Positions 41,434-50,937 are shown, counted from the stretch's first letter. The stretch is DNA of 62,500 nt from Paenibacillus silviterrae (GCF_030167925.1 NZ_JASKUT010000001.1:3607501-3670000), one strand, 5' to 3'. Numbers and translations are program-made. Notes: a model not told the origin generated them from the letters alone.

Positions 41434-41456
41434 ACGTTCGCCACCCGACACTTAAA

Positions 41457-41669
41457 TTATTCGAACACGAGGCGAATCAGCTCAGAAATACCCAAGTCCA
41501 GAACGTAGAAGTACACCGTCACAAAGACGACTGTAAAAAGCACCACCAGCGTGTAGCTTGTCAGCTCCTTGCGCGTAGGCCATTTTACTTTTTTCAATTC
41601 GGACCAGCTGTCCGCAAAAAAGGAAAATGTGTTGCCGAATCCCTGCTTAACTCTAGCCAAAAAGGACAC
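41457..41669 (-). CDS. secE: Preprotein translocase subunit SecE
   Basis: A 70-residue, single-span SecE. It has the amphipathic segment ELKKVKWPTRKELTSYT followed by one membrane helix (VVLFTVVFVTVYFYVLD). It clamps SecY. The GTG start at 41669 follows GGAGGTG. It lies between rpmG and nusG. Confidence 0.97.
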   Translation of the reverse strand: MSFLARVKQGFGNTFSFFADSWSELKKVKWPTRKELTSYTLVVLFTVVFVTVYFYVLDLGISELIRLVFE

Positions 41670-41687
41670 AACTACACCTCCAAAAAC

Positions 41688-41837
41688 TTAGCGGGTTTCG
41701 CGATGAGCGGTTTGCTCATTGCAGAACCGACAGAATTTCTTCAACTCCATGCGGTCTGGATGGTTACGCTTATTTTTGGTAGTTGCGTAGTTTCTTTGCT
41801 TGCAGTTTGTGCACGCTAACGTGATAATTACCCGCAT
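41688..41837 (-). CDS. rpmG: 50S ribosomal protein L33, zinc-binding type
   Basis: A 49-residue L33 protein: [20 protein letters not shown] at the start and [14 protein letters not shown] at the end. The two CxxC pairs (C9/C12 and C36/C39) show it is the zinc-binding form. AGGAGG precedes the ATG at 41837. It is the first gene before secE and nusG, with a promoter and an unusual leader upstream. Confidence 0.96.
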   Translation of the reverse strand: MRVIITLACTNCKQRNYATTKNKRNHPDRMELKKFCRFCNEQTAHRETR

Positions 41838-41856
41838 GATGTACACCTCCTACGTC

Positions 41857-41917
41857 TAGCCTTAAGATTTACAACCTTAAACGATCAGCAAAAAAAACGC
41901 CTCGCGGATTAAGGCTA
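41857..41917 (-). promoter_or_regulatory. Candidate structured leader of rpmG-secE-nusG
   Basis: The predicted leader RNA starts near 41919. Its first bases (TAGCCTTAA, 41909-41917) can pair perfectly with TTAAGGCTA (41857-41865) near the ribosome binding site. They can also pair through GCCT with AGGC just before a run of eight T residues (41890-41897). The alternatives are mutually exclusive. Whether this is a real attenuator is untested. Confidence 0.4.
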
Positions 41918-41924
41918 CCTGAAC

Positions 41925-41953
41925 ACTTTAGCACACGCGTAACACCATGTCAA
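41925..41953 (-). promoter_or_regulatory. Sigma-A promoter of rpmG-secE-nusG
   Basis: Minus-strand consensus TTGACA (41948-41953), 17 bases, TAAAGT (41925-41930), between the sigH terminator and rpmG. Confidence 0.75.
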
Positions 41954-42065
41954 GGAAAAGAGATTAACAAGGAGCCGCCTCAAGCCTCATTTTCTCCAGT
42001 ATTCACCATAAAGCGCGCCTCTAAACCCAGACAAAGGGGATCTCGAACTCCATCCCACAAAAAAA

Positions 42066-42089
42066 GCACCTTGCATCAAGCAACGGTGC
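42066..42089 (-). terminator. Rho-independent terminator after sigH
   Basis: On the minus strand GCACC-TTGC pairs with GCAA-GGTGC around TTGAT, followed by seven T residues (42059-42065). Confidence 0.92.
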
Positions 42090-42094
42090 CCAAA

Positions 42095-42739
42095 CTATGC
42101 GTCTCTTACTTCCAAATATTTCTCGAGCTTACGCTTAACCCGCTGAAGCGCGTTATCAATCGACTTGACATGACGGTCCAGATCGACAGCAATCTCCTGA
42201 TAGGAGCGCCCGTCCAGATACAGCATCAACACTCTTCGCTCCAGATCGCTTAGAATTTCGCCCATCTTATCTTCTAACCCGCTGAACTCCTCTTGATTAA
42301 TGATGAGCTCTTCAGGGTCGGAAACGCGGGATCCGCAAATGACATCAAGCAATGTCCGGTCGGAATCCTCGTCGTAAATCGGCTTGTCCAACGACACATA
42401 GGAATTCAAAGGAATATGCTTCTGGCGAGTAGCCGTTTTGATAGCCGTGATGATTTGGCGTGTGATACAGAGCTCTGCGAACGCCTTGAAGGAGGCGAGC
42501 TTGTCGCCGCGGAAATCTCGGATGGACTTGTATAAGCCAATCATGCCTTCTTGCACGATATCTTCTCTGTCGGCGCCTATCAGAAAATAGGAACGCGCCT
42601 TGGCACGAACAAAGTTTCTGTACTTGTTGATCAAGTATTCGAGCGCTTCGCTGTTACCGTCCCGGACCGCTTCGACAAGATCTTCGTCGGCCTTGAGGTC
42701 GTATTCGTACATTCTCAACTCTTTGACGTCGACACTCAC
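42095..42739 (-). CDS. sigH: RNA polymerase sigma factor SigH
   Basis: A 214-residue sigma-70 family factor of the SigH (Spo0H) type. Region 2 (EYLINKYRNFVRAKARSYFL, then GADREDIVQEGMIGLYKSIRDF) is followed by a region 4 helix-turn-helix (GRSYQEIAVDLDRHVKSIDN). SigH drives transition-state and early sporulation genes. The start is ambiguous: adjacent GTG codons at 42742 and 42739, of which 42739 is better spaced from GGAGGG. It has its own promoter and terminator. Confidence 0.96.
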   Translation of the reverse strand: MSVDVKELRMYEYDLKADEDLVEAVRDGNSEALEYLINKYRNFVRAKARSYFLIGADREDIVQEGMIGLYKSIRDFRGDKLASFKAFAELCITRQIITAIKTATRQKHIPLNSYVSLDKPIYDEDSDRTLLDVICGSRVSDPEELIINQEEFSGLEDKMGEILSDLERRVLMLYLDGRSYQEIAVDLDRHVKSIDNALQRVKRKLEKYLEVRDA

Positions 42740-42777
42740 CACAATCCCTCCGGCCCTACTCTTGAAAAGATAGGATT

Positions 42778-42807
42778 AGTATACATTATGTAATCTATTA
42801 TCGTCAA
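42778..42807 (-). promoter_or_regulatory. Sigma-A-type promoter of sigH
   Basis: Minus-strand TTGACG (42802-42807), 18 bases, TATACT (42778-42783), about 38 bases upstream of the start codon. No AbrB site can be assigned by eye. Confidence 0.65.
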
Positions 42808-42845
42808 CCGGATTTCCGCTAGTAAAAGCTACATTTGACAGCGTT

Positions 42846-43361
42846 CTACCGCCCTCTGCGCCATTTTTCGAGCAGGTCGCGAACGTCCTCTTTCAGCCTG
42901 CCTTCCACCGCACCGGGGCGCACATTTTTGTTCTCGTGAATTCGCTGCCTGATCTCCTGTCTGGATTGACGGACCTTCACCAGCAGCTCTCCGGACGGAA
43001 GCCTCGCCGCCCCCTTGCCGAAAATGACATGCTGCTCCGTCATGTCGTTCGTCGCCACGTAAATTTGTTTGCGGCGGCCGATGTTCTCAGTAACCAAGCG
43101 CTCTATCAATTCGTCGGCTGTCTCTTTTTCCTTGGTATAGTAGACCGATAGCTTCCGCTGCAAATACTTCTTGCCAAGCCCGGGCACGTAGTATGCATCG
43201 AAGACCACGATCACCTTCATCCCCGAAAAAGACTGATACTCCGCCATAATGTCGATAAGCCGATCCCGGGCCTCCTCGAGACTGAGCTCCTTCAGCCGCT
43301 GAAGCTCGGGCCACGCGCCGATAATGTTATAGCCGTCTACGATTAAAATTTCTTGAATCAT
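42846..43361 (-). CDS. rae1: NYN-domain ribosome-associated endoribonuclease (Rae1/YacP)
   Basis: A 171-residue NYN/PIN-like nuclease. The N-terminal ILIVDGYNIIGAWPEL and the later VFDAYYVPG and VATNDMTEQ segments supply the acidic residues of the active site. The Bacillus subtilis orthologue cleaves mRNA in the ribosomal A site. The start is the ATG at 43361, matching the family length; the site before it is weak (GGGCGG), and the frame extends far into rlmB. It follows rlmB with an 18-base overlap-free gap. Confidence 0.9.
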   Translation of the reverse strand: MIQEILIVDGYNIIGAWPELQRLKELSLEEARDRLIDIMAEYQSFSGMKVIVVFDAYYVPGLGKKYLQRKLSVYYTKEKETADELIERLVTENIGRRKQIYVATNDMTEQHVIFGKGAARLPSGELLVKVRQSRQEIRQRIHENKNVRPGAVEGRLKEDVRDLLEKWRRGR

Positions 43362-43378
43362 CGAGGGAATCTGCCGCC

Positions 43379-44125
43379 CTATCGGGCGGCCATTCGTTGT
43401 CGCACAACCTCGTACATAAATACGGATGCGGCAACGGAAGCGTTCAGGGAGTTGATCTTCCCGAACATGGGCAGCTTGAGCAGGAAGTCGCATCTTTCCT
43501 TGATCAGTCGCCCCATTCCTTTCGCCTCATTGCCGATAACGATGGCGAGCGGCAAATTCAGATTCGTCTCATAAATCGGCTGCGTTGCCCCAACATCCGC
43601 TCCGGCCACCCATACACCCTTTTCTTTCAGCTCTTCTATGGTCTGGGAAATATTCGTCACCCTTGCTACAGGGACATATTCGACGGCCCCTGCCGACGTT
43701 TTGGATACCGTAGCCGTTAATCCGACCGAGCGCCGCTTCGGGATAATCACGCCGTGAACTCCCGTGCAATCGGCCGACCGGAGAATGGATCCCAGGTTGT
43801 GCGGATCTTCGATCTCGTCGAGAATGAGAATAAACGGCTGTTCTCCCCGCTCCGCGGCGCGGGCAAGAATGTCGTCCACTTCCACGTACGCTTGGGGCGC
43901 CACTTGGGCTACCACACCCTGATGCTGGACGCCTGCAGCCATCTGATCCAGCTTCCTTTTATCGGCGAACTGAACGATGACTCCGTTCTGCTTGGCCTCG
44001 GCGATAATAGGCTGGGTCAGCTGCTTCTGAGCCTGCTCGGCAATCCATATCTTGTTGATGCTCCGTCCGGAACGCAGCGCTTCCAGCACGGAGTGTTTTC
44101 CCGCCAGCACTTCTTGCTCATCCAT
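43379..44125 (-). CDS. rlmB: 23S rRNA (guanosine-2251-2'-O)-methyltransferase RlmB
   Basis: A 248-residue SpoU/SPOUT methyltransferase with an N-terminal L30e-like substrate-binding domain (about 1-75). The motifs NLGSILRSADCTGVHGVI, IVIGNEAKGMG and the C-terminal SLNASVAASVFMYE form the knotted SAM site. The RlmB assignment rests on family and place (YacO); a tRNA TrmH-like target is less likely. It follows mrnC by 25 bases. Confidence 0.93.
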   Translation of the reverse strand: MDEQEVLAGKHSVLEALRSGRSINKIWIAEQAQKQLTQPIIAEAKQNGVIVQFADKRKLDQMAAGVQHQGVVAQVAPQAYVEVDDILARAAERGEQPFILILDEIEDPHNLGSILRSADCTGVHGVIIPKRRSVGLTATVSKTSAGAVEYVPVARVTNISQTIEELKEKGVWVAGADVGATQPIYETNLNLPLAIVIGNEAKGMGRLIKERCDFLLKLPMFGKINSLNASVAASVFMYEVVRQRMAAR

Positions 44126-44150
44126 GAAACAACACTCCTCCTTTATAGAT

Positions 44151-44603
44151 TCATTGATTTTCTTTCGAATTGTGCTTTTCTAGGGAAAGCAGCATCAGCT
44201 CTTGGAGCCGCTCCCATTGCTTTGTGTAATATAAGTAGCCCAGCAGGCATTCAAAGGCCGTGCTATGCCGGTATTCCAGCACATCCGCATTCTTGGCGGT
44301 CGTGCCGGATTTGGCGTTGCGCCCCCGCTTCACGATGTCAAGCTCCTCCTCCGTGAGCCTTGGGAGCCACTCGGTCAAAGCGCGAGCCTGCGCCTTCGCA
44401 GAGACGAACTGCGTAGACTCGCGGTGCAAATGATTCGGGCGATGATTCGGCTGCCCGATGACGTATTGGCGAACAAACACTTCATAAATGGCGTCCCCTA
44501 AGTAGGCTAGAACGATCGGGTTCAAGAGCTTGGGGTCCTTGGAAGGGGGAAACGCAAACAAATTGCCGTCCAGCGGCGGAAATGCCGTGTTATCACTTTT
44601 CAT
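44151..44603 (-). CDS. mrnC: Mini-ribonuclease III MrnC
   Basis: A 150-residue protein made of an RNase III catalytic domain with no double-stranded RNA-binding domain. The catalytic core is LAYLGDAIYEVFVRQYV, and a second acidic cluster appears in the ECLLGYLYY segment. It matures the 3' and 5' ends of 23S rRNA in Firmicutes. The ATG at 44603 overlaps the cysS stop in TAATG and has GGCGGAG upstream. Confidence 0.95.
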   Translation of the reverse strand: MKSDNTAFPPLDGNLFAFPPSKDPKLLNPIVLAYLGDAIYEVFVRQYVIGQPNHRPNHLHRESTQFVSAKAQARALTEWLPRLTEEELDIVKRGRNAKSGTTAKNADVLEYRHSTAFECLLGYLYYTKQWERLQELMLLSLEKHNSKENQ

Positions 44604-46000
44604 TATTTTCTCCGCCAACGAATGCCTTGAGGAGTATCCTCCAGCAGTATTCCCTTTTCGGTAAGCAAATCCCGAATTTCGTCCGCACGAGCCCAGTTCT
44701 TGGATTTTCTTGCCTCCGTACGTTCGATTATCAGCTGCTCGATTTCCTCGTCCAAGAGCGCTGGCTCTTCTTGCGCTAGTATGCCCAATACCCGATCCAT
44801 CGCAGCAAACTGATCAAGCAGCAGCTGCAGAGAGCCTGCAGTCACGGTGTCTTGCGCCATGTATTGGTTTGCCGCATTCACAAGCTCGAACACGGCCGTA
44901 ATCGCATCCGGCGTATTGAAATCGTCGTTCATCTTCTGTTCGAACTGCTCTTTGACCCCTGTAACGGCAGCCTGCACCGCGGGCTCCGCCTCTCCCGCTT
45001 CAGCTCCCGCCAAACGATGCTTCAGCCCGGCTAAGCAGTTCTCAATGCGCTGCAGACTTCCCTTCGCCTGCTCAACAGCGTCGTCGCTAAAGTTCAGCGG
45101 ATTCCGATAATGACCGGATAACATGAAATAACGAATGATCTGAGGGCTAATCGTCTTCAGCAGCTGGTTCACGTTCACCCCGTTGCCCAGCGACTTCGAC
45201 ATTTTCTCATTGTTGATGTTGACGAAGCCGTTATGCATCCAGTAGTTGGCCAACGGATGGCCGGTCGTACATTCCGACTGGGCAATCTCGCATTCATGAT
45301 GCGGGAACGTCAGATCCTGTCCGCCGCCGTGAATGTCGATGGTATCCCCAAGATACTTGTGAACCATTGCAGAGCATTCGATATGCCAGCCGGGGCGGCC
45401 TTCTCCCCAGGGGCTCGACCAGCTGATCTCCCCCGGCTTCGCTCCCTTCCATAACACGAAGTCCTGCGGGTTTTCTTTGCGCTCGCCTACCTCAACCCGG
45501 ATACCGAACTGCAGTTCGTCCATGTTCTGATGGGACAGCTTGCCGTATTCCGGGAACCGGGAGGTACGGAAATAGACGTCACCCTCGCTTTCATAGGCAT
45601 ATCCCTTCTCCACCAAGCCGGCGATAAACGCAATGATTTCCTGAATGTTCTCGGTCACCCGCGGATTCAGCGTTGCCTCCTGCACGCCCAGACCCTTCGT
45701 ATCCTCATAAAACTTCTGGATAAAGAGATTCGCAATATCAGGTACGCTGGATCCCATTTCATTCGCCTTGCGGATCAGCTTATCGTCAACATCTGTAAAG
45801 TTGACCACGTAATTTACGTCATAGCCGATCGATTCCAAGTACCGCCTTACAACGTCAAAGAAAATGACTGGTCTGGCATTCCCGATATGAATATAATCAT
45901 ATACGGTGGGCCCGCAAACATACATTCGCACCTTGCCCGGCTCGATCGGCTTGAACTCTTCCTTCGTTCGAGTCATCGTATTGTACACTTTAAGCGTCAT
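44603..46000 (-). CDS. cysS: Cysteinyl-tRNA synthetase
   Basis: A 465-residue class I synthetase. It has YIHIGNARP (the HIGH motif), zinc ligands in [20 protein letters not shown] and [10 protein letters not shown], and [10 protein letters not shown] (KMSKS). The C-terminal anticodon domain is intact. The ATG at 46000 follows GGAGG by 11 bases and overlaps the end of cysE by 11 bases. Expression is expected to depend on the upstream Cys T-box. Confidence 0.99.
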   Translation of the reverse strand: MTLKVYNTMTRTKEEFKPIEPGKVRMYVCGPTVYDYIHIGNARPVIFFDVVRRYLESIGYDVNYVVNFTDVDDKLIRKANEMGSSVPDIANLFIQKFYEDTKGLGVQEATLNPRVTENIQEIIAFIAGLVEKGYAYESEGDVYFRTSRFPEYGKLSHQNMDELQFGIRVEVGERKENPQDFVLWKGAKPGEISWSSPWGEGRPGWHIECSAMVHKYLGDTIDIHGGGQDLTFPHHECEIAQSECTTGHPLANYWMHNGFVNINNEKMSKSLGNGVNVNQLLKTISPQIIRYFMLSGHYRNPLNFSDDAVEQAKGSLQRIENCLAGLKHRLAGAEAGEAEPAVQAAVTGVKEQFEQKMNDDFNTPDAITAVFELVNAANQYMAQDTVTAGSLQLLLDQFAAMDRVLGILAQEEPALLDEEIEQLIIERTEARKSKNWARADEIRDLLTEKGILLEDTPQGIRWRRK

Positions 46001-46655
46001 GAGTATCGTTTCCTCCAATAGTTTGCTTTACCTTCGGCGTCTGTGCCGCTTTCACTTCGTCAAGCTGCTGCTGCAGCTGACGGAACATTTCGATCACCGG
46101 GTCCGGCAGATTGGCATGGTCCAGCCGTCCCACTCTCACGCCGTCCCGCTTAATAATACGCCCTGGTATCCCTACCACGGTGCTGTTCGGAGGAACCTCC
46201 GATAAGACAACTGCATTCGCACCTATCCTGGAGTTATCTCCTACCATGAAGGAGCCAAGCACCTTCGCCCCAGCCGAAATGACCACATTGTTGCCGACCG
46301 TCGGATGGCGCTTTCCCTTCTCCTTGCCGGTTCCCCCCAGCGTTACTCCATGGTACAGGAGGACATCGTCTCCGATCTCGCAGGTTTCCCCAATCACTAC
46401 CCCCATGCCGTGGTCGATAAAAAACCGCCGACCGATCACCGCGCCCGGATGAATCTCAATTCCAGTCATAAACCGGCTGGTCTGAGAGATGATACGCGCA
46501 ATCGTAAACATGCGTTTCTTATAGAACCAGTGCCCCAGCCGATGCGCCCATAAGGCATGCAAGCCGGAGTAGGTAAATACTACCTCGAACCAGCTCCGCG
46601 CGGCGGGGTCATTTTCGAATATGGTTTCGATATCTTCCTTCATTCTCTTGAACAT
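45990..46655 (-). CDS. cysE: Serine O-acetyltransferase
   Basis: A 221-residue left-handed beta-helix acetyltransferase that makes O-acetylserine for cysteine synthesis. Hexapeptide repeats run through [40 protein letters not shown] and the [20 protein letters not shown] segment. The start is the ATG at 46655 after AGGTGGGG; a longer frame reaches into the T-box leader. It is the first gene after the T-box, so it is probably induced when tRNA-Cys is uncharged. Confidence 0.98.
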   Translation of the reverse strand: MFKRMKEDIETIFENDPAARSWFEVVFTYSGLHALWAHRLGHWFYKKRMFTIARIISQTSRFMTGIEIHPGAVIGRRFFIDHGMGVVIGETCEIGDDVLLYHGVTLGGTGKEKGKRHPTVGNNVVISAGAKVLGSFMVGDNSRIGANAVVLSEVPPNSTVVGIPGRIIKRDGVRVGRLDHANLPDPVIEMFRQLQQQLDEVKAAQTPKVKQTIGGNDTHDA

Positions 46656-46681
46656 AAATCTTCCCCACCTTCTCTCCCAAG

Positions 46682-46958
46682 CAAAAAAAGAAAAGCCTCC
46701 ACAGCCCAAAGGCTGCAGAGGCGTGACGACGCGGTTCCACTCTGCTTGAAGCGTACGACCCCGGTCGAGGCGCTTCATCTTGAATCGTTCGTATCGTGAA
46801 CGGTACGGCAAGGACTATTGCATTAGAACGGCAGGTCATCCTTACGGCTCGCGGGTGCACTTCCGTCGATACAGGATTGGACTACTTCCACCTTGCGTAA
46901 TCCTCTCTGAAAATCCTCGCATCGCGTACTTTCCCGGTCTTCGCCTTTGCTATATTAT
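46682..46958 (-). promoter_or_regulatory. T-box riboswitch (tRNA-Cys) of cysE-cysS
   Basis: The minus-strand leader has the canonical T-box AGAGTGGAACCGCG (46730-46743), which pairs with the uncharged tRNA acceptor end, followed by a terminator (46695-46722). In the Stem I region the specifier loop reads GAAGTGCACC, giving UGC (46857-46859), a Cys codon. The downstream genes (cysE, cysS) agree. The 331-base gap from 46656 to 46986 is accounted for by this element and its promoter. Confidence 0.93.
46695..46722 (-). terminator. T-box terminator hairpin
   Basis: On the minus strand GCCTC/GAGGC and CAGCC/GGCTG stems close a short loop and are followed by TTTTCTTTTTTT. It competes with the antiterminator that contains the T-box. 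Confidence 0.9.
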
Positions 46959-46963
46959 GTTCA

Positions 46964-46992
46964 AGTATATCGGAAACCGTTTCGGTTTACAA
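46964..46992 (-). promoter_or_regulatory. Sigma-A promoter of the T-box transcript
   Basis: Minus-strand TTGTAA (46987-46992), 17 bases, TATACT (46964-46969). The -35 element overlaps the gltX stop codon, and the spacer contains the palindrome AAACCG-AAA-CGGTTT. Confidence 0.6.
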
Positions 46993-48441
46993 TAATTTCT
47001 TCAAGCGGCTGATTACCGTCTCCTTGCCCAGCAGATGCAGCGTCACATTCAGATCCGGACCGTGCATTTGCCCGGTCAGCGCCACACGAATCGTCATAAA
47101 CAGCTGTTTTCCTTTATAGCCGGTTTCCGTTTGCACAGCCTTCATCATGGCCTTCAGCGCATCCACGTTCAGCTCGGACGCTTGCTCCACCTGCGTCAAG
47201 AAGCTGCCAAGCACGATCGGAGCATGCTCCTCCTTCATCATGGCGGCCGCTTCCTCGTCCTGGAACGTAACCTCATCACGGAAGAAGAGCTCGGACAGAG
47301 GCACGATTTGGGCTGCATAGCCGAGCTGCTCCTGATACAGCGCTACGAGCGTATGAACCCATTGCTGCTGCTCGGCCGTCAGCGTCTCCGGCAATCGTCC
47401 CGCTCTTTGCAGGTGAGGTACGGCTAAGGCTACGATACGGGCAGTATCCGCCTTCTTGATGTACTGATTGTTCATCCAGTTCAGCTTATCCATGTCGAAC
47501 ACGGCGGGGCTCTTGGACATGCGATCCAAATCGAACTGCTCGATCAGCTCTTCCCGGGTAAACATCTCTTCTTCGCCCTTTGGCGACCAGCCGAGCAGGG
47601 CAATAAAGTTCATGACCGCCTCCGGCAAATAGCCGAGATCCTGATACTGCTGGATAAATTGAATGATCGATTCATCGCGCTTGCTCATCTTCTTCCGGTC
47701 TTGATTCAAGATGAGAGCAAGGTGAGCAAACTCAGGTACAGGCAGGCCGAGCGCTTCATACATCATGATCTGCCGCGGTGTATTGGTCAAATGCTCTTCC
47801 CCGCGAATGACAAGTGTAATCTTCATCAAGTGATCGTCCAAAATCACGGCAAAATTGTACGTCGGAATGCCATCCGGCCGTACGATGATGAAGTCGCCGA
47901 TTCCGTTGGTTTCAAACTCGACCTCCTCGCGGATCTTATCCGTGAAGCCGATGATGCGGTCCTCCGGAACACGGAAACGGATGGACGGCTTGCGGCCCTC
48001 GGCCTGGAACGCTTCTATCTGCTCGGCGGTTAGGTGACGGCACTTTCCCGAGTAGCGAGGCATTTCGCCCTTCGCTTCCTGCTCCGCACGCTCCTGCTCC
48101 AGATCGGCTTCGGAGCAATAGCAGTGGTATGCATTGCCTTCACGGAGCAGTTGATCCACGAACGGCCGGTACAACTCGAGGCGCTCAAGCTGGCGATACG
48201 GCCCGTAGGGTCCGCCGATATCGACGCTCTCATCCCATTCGACGCCAAGCCACTTCAAGCCGTCGAGCTGATTGGACACGCCCGACTCGACATGGCGGGT
48301 TTGATCCGTATCCTCGAAGCGGATGATGAATTGTCCGCCCATCTTGCGGGCGATCAGGTAGTTAAACAATGCGGTCCTTGCGCCCCCGATATGCAGGTGG
48401 CCTGTCGGACTCGGTGCGTATCTTACACGAAACGTGGTCAT
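46987..48441 (-). CDS. gltX: Glutamyl-tRNA synthetase
   Basis: A 484-residue class I synthetase (PSPTGHLHIGGARTALFNYL; DRKKMSKRDESI). In most Firmicutes it is non-discriminating and also charges tRNA-Gln for conversion by GatCAB; that is family knowledge, not shown here. A Cys-rich segment (YHCYCS and later KCRHL) may bind zinc. The ATG at 48441 follows GGGGAGC; upstream codons in frame are not favoured. It follows ispF by 31 bases. Confidence 0.98.
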   Translation of the reverse strand: MTTFRVRYAPSPTGHLHIGGARTALFNYLIARKMGGQFIIRFEDTDQTRHVESGVSNQLDGLKWLGVEWDESVDIGGPYGPYRQLERLELYRPFVDQLLREGNAYHCYCSEADLEQERAEQEAKGEMPRYSGKCRHLTAEQIEAFQAEGRKPSIRFRVPEDRIIGFTDKIREEVEFETNGIGDFIIVRPDGIPTYNFAVILDDHLMKITLVIRGEEHLTNTPRQIMMYEALGLPVPEFAHLALILNQDRKKMSKRDESIIQFIQQYQDLGYLPEAVMNFIALLGWSPKGEEEMFTREELIEQFDLDRMSKSPAVFDMDKLNWMNNQYIKKADTARIVALAVPHLQRAGRLPETLTAEQQQWVHTLVALYQEQLGYAAQIVPLSELFFRDEVTFQDEEAAAMMKEEHAPIVLGSFLTQVEQASELNVDALKAMMKAVQTETGYKGKQLFMTIRVALTGQMHGPDLNVTLHLLGKETVISRLKKLL

Positions 48442-48472
48442 AGTGGTTAGCTCCCCGAAAAAATAATAATTG

Positions 48473-48961
48473 TTATGATAGCACACCTTTTACCAGACAG
48501 ACAACCGCCTGCGATGCAATCCCTTCACCACGGCCCGTGAAGCCGAGCTGCTCCGTCGTCGTGGCCTTTACATTCACTTGGGTCAGCTCCTCCGCTTCCA
48601 AGGCAGCAGCGATCCGCTCCACCATCGCGGGAATGTGCGGCGCCATCTTCGGCTTTTGGGCGATAATCGTTGCATCCACATTGCCTAGACGATATCCCGC
48701 TTCCTTAGCCAGTCCCCATACATGCACCAGCAGCTCATAGCTGTCGGCATCCTTAAATTCCGATGCCGTATCCGGGAAATGCTTGCCGATATCGCCAAGC
48801 CCAAGCGCGCCCAGGATGGCATCGCTAATCGCATGAAGCAGCACGTCCGCATCGGAATGCCCCAGCAAGCCTTTCTCGTAGGGAATCTCTATCCCTCCAA
48901 TGATGCATTTGCGTCCTTCTACCAGCTGATGCACATCAAAGCCTTGTCCTACACGAATCAT
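48473..48961 (-). CDS. ispF: 2-C-methyl-D-erythritol 2,4-cyclodiphosphate synthase
   Basis: A 162-residue enzyme of the MEP isoprenoid pathway. The zinc ligands are in [11 protein letters not shown] (Asp and His) and the His of [11 protein letters not shown]; the C-terminal [18 protein letters not shown] is diagnostic. The ATG at 48961 overlaps the ispD stop in ATGA and follows GGGGAGAAG. It forms a two-gene unit with ispD. Confidence 0.98.
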   Translation of the reverse strand: MIRVGQGFDVHQLVEGRKCIIGGIEIPYEKGLLGHSDADVLLHAISDAILGALGLGDIGKHFPDTASEFKDADSYELLVHVWGLAKEAGYRLGNVDATIIAQKPKMAPHIPAMVERIAAALEAEELTQVNVKATTTEQLGFTGRGEGIASQAVVCLVKGVLS

Positions 48962-49665
48962 GATTTCTTCTCTCCCCTGACGTTCTGAAGGATCCATTCC
49001 GCCCAGGGCAGATCCTCCGGTGTCGTGATTTTGATATTGTAATAATCGGCCTCGACGACCTGAACCGCGGTTCCCAGCCGCTCCACGAGCATCGCGTCGT
49101 CCGTCCCCAGAAAACCTTCGGCCGAAGCATGCTCATATGCCTCCAGCAGCAAGGAAAGACGAAAAGCTTGCGGGGTTTGAATCGCCCACAAGCTGCGCCG
49201 GTCCGGAGTCGCTTGAATCGTTCCCTGTGCATCTACGACCTTGATCGTATCCTTCACAGGCACCGCGAGCACAGCCGCCCCCGCCTCCTGCGCCTTCGCC
49301 CAGCAAGCCAGGATGTGCTCCTCTGCAGCGAACGGCCTGACTCCATCATGGACCATCACCCACTCGATCTGGGAGCCTAGCGACTTCAAGCCCAGATGGA
49401 CGGAGTCCTGCCGTTCCTTTCCCCCGGTTACAATCGATTGAATCTTATGTAACCCGTATTGCTCCTTATAGCCTTTACAGCGCCGGATGTCTTCCGCTCC
49501 AGTTACGAGCACAATCTCGTCCACGGCATCCATGCCCTGAAATAATTCGAGCGTATGTACTAGAATCGGCTTGCTGCCGAGCATTAAGTACTGCTTGCTT
49601 TCCTCCGACCGCATGCGCGAGCCCTTGCCCGCCGCAACGATCACTATTCCGAGCTTACCCGACAT
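48958..49665 (-). CDS. ispD: 2-C-methyl-D-erythritol 4-phosphate cytidylyltransferase
   Basis: A 235-residue nucleotidyltransferase of the MEP pathway: [20 protein letters not shown] (CTP-binding loop), [11 protein letters not shown] and VKDTIKVVD. It makes CDP-methylerythritol ahead of IspF. The ATG at 49665 follows GGTGG by seven bases, with a GTG at 49683 as an alternative. It follows yacL by 81 bases and overlaps ispF by four bases. Confidence 0.97.
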   Translation of the reverse strand: MSGKLGIVIVAAGKGSRMRSEESKQYLMLGSKPILVHTLELFQGMDAVDEIVLVTGAEDIRRCKGYKEQYGLHKIQSIVTGGKERQDSVHLGLKSLGSQIEWVMVHDGVRPFAAEEHILACWAKAQEAGAAVLAVPVKDTIKVVDAQGTIQATPDRRSLWAIQTPQAFRLSLLLEAYEHASAEGFLGTDDAMLVERLGTAVQVVEADYYNIKITTPEDLPWAEWILQNVRGEKKS

Positions 49666-49746
49666 TCCCTCGCCACCTGCCACTACGGTATTGGCTCAGG
49701 ATCTTACCCAGCAAGCCCCTAAGCGCATCTCTCTTATCATACCGCT

Positions 49747-50841
49747 TTAGAGCGCTTTTTCCAATAGCTTGGGCTTGGCGAAAATCATTCGTCCCGCCGA
49801 TGTCTGCAGCACGCTCGTTACAAGGACATCCAGCGTAGTGCCGATGAACTCCCGACCGCCTTCTACAACGATCATCGTTCCGTCATCCAGATAGGCGACG
49901 CCTTGTCCATGCTCCTTGCCGTCTTTGATCACCTGCACAAGAATTTCTTCTCCCGGCAAGACCACAGGTTTTACCGCATTGGCCAGATCGTTGATGTTCA
50001 GTACCGATACTCCCTGCAGCTCGCATACCTTATTCAGGTTGAAATCATTGGTAATCACCTTACCCTGAAGCACCTTAGCCAGCTTTACGAGCTTGCTGTC
50101 GACCTCTGAAATTTCCTCGAAGTCCCCTTCGTAGATGAGAACCTTCACATCGAGCTCCTTTTGGATTTTATTCAAAATATCCAAACCTCTCCGGCCGCGG
50201 TTTCTCTTCAAGAGATCCGAGGAGTCGGCGATATGCTGAAGCTCCTCCAGCACGAACTCGGGAATCACCAAGGTGCCTTCGATAAACCCGGTTTTGCAAA
50301 TATCCGCAATGCGGCCGTCAATAATAACGCTGGTATCTAGGATCTTATGCTCCTCGAAGCCTTTGGCCTCCCCGTTGTTATTGCGCCCTGAGCCCCGCGG
50401 CTTGCCAAGCAAAGCGATCAATTCCTCTCGCTTCGTCCTTCCGAACCGATACCCGGCGTAAGCGAACAATCCGATTCCCACCACGTGCAGCAGCGGATTC
50501 GACAGTGCCGTCCCCCGAAGCGGATCCAGCAGCAAGGCCGATACGAGCAGACCCACAGCCATGCCAATGGTGCCTGCCAGCAGATCCGCCACAGGTACTG
50601 ATGTGATGCGGTCCTCTCCTTCTTGAAGTACACGCATGACATAAGTGACAACAGCGGAGCTTACCGAATAGAACAACAAAGCTCCCAGCGCAAACATCCA
50701 CAAAGCCCGTCCTCCGATAGGTTCCATTCCCAATACCGGTTCTATGAAGGCAAAAAATGGCTGTCCGATTGTATTACTCCATTGTACTCCAAGTACTCCG
50801 CCGATAACTGCAAACAGTAGCTGTAACCATCTTTTCAACAT
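49747..50841 (-). CDS. PIN/TRAM-domain membrane protein (YacL-like)
   Basis: A 364-residue protein. About four membrane segments occupy residues 1-140, followed by a PIN nuclease-like domain with acidic residues (ILDTSVIIDGRIADI, EFVLEELQ, VITNDFNLNKV), and a C-terminal TRAM domain (GQGVAYLDDGTMIVVEGGRE). The family member in Bacillus is YacL; substrates are not known to me. The ATG at 50841 follows CGGAGGTG. It is upstream of ispD. Confidence 0.93.
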   Translation of the reverse strand: MLKRWLQLLFAVIGGVLGVQWSNTIGQPFFAFIEPVLGMEPIGGRALWMFALGALLFYSVSSAVVTYVMRVLQEGEDRITSVPVADLLAGTIGMAVGLLVSALLLDPLRGTALSNPLLHVVGIGLFAYAGYRFGRTKREELIALLGKPRGSGRNNNGEAKGFEEHKILDTSVIIDGRIADICKTGFIEGTLVIPEFVLEELQHIADSSDLLKRNRGRRGLDILNKIQKELDVKVLIYEGDFEEISEVDSKLVKLAKVLQGKVITNDFNLNKVCELQGVSVLNINDLANAVKPVVLPGEEILVQVIKDGKEHGQGVAYLDDGTMIVVEGGREFIGTTLDVLVTSVLQTSAGRMIFAKPKLLEKAL

Positions 50842-50937
50842 AGAATCACCTCCGTACCTTCTTATACTCATTACTTACTCGTTATCATTATGAACCAAAA
50901 CTTTCCTGCCTAATCGTGGTTCGGAAAAAAACAAAAA

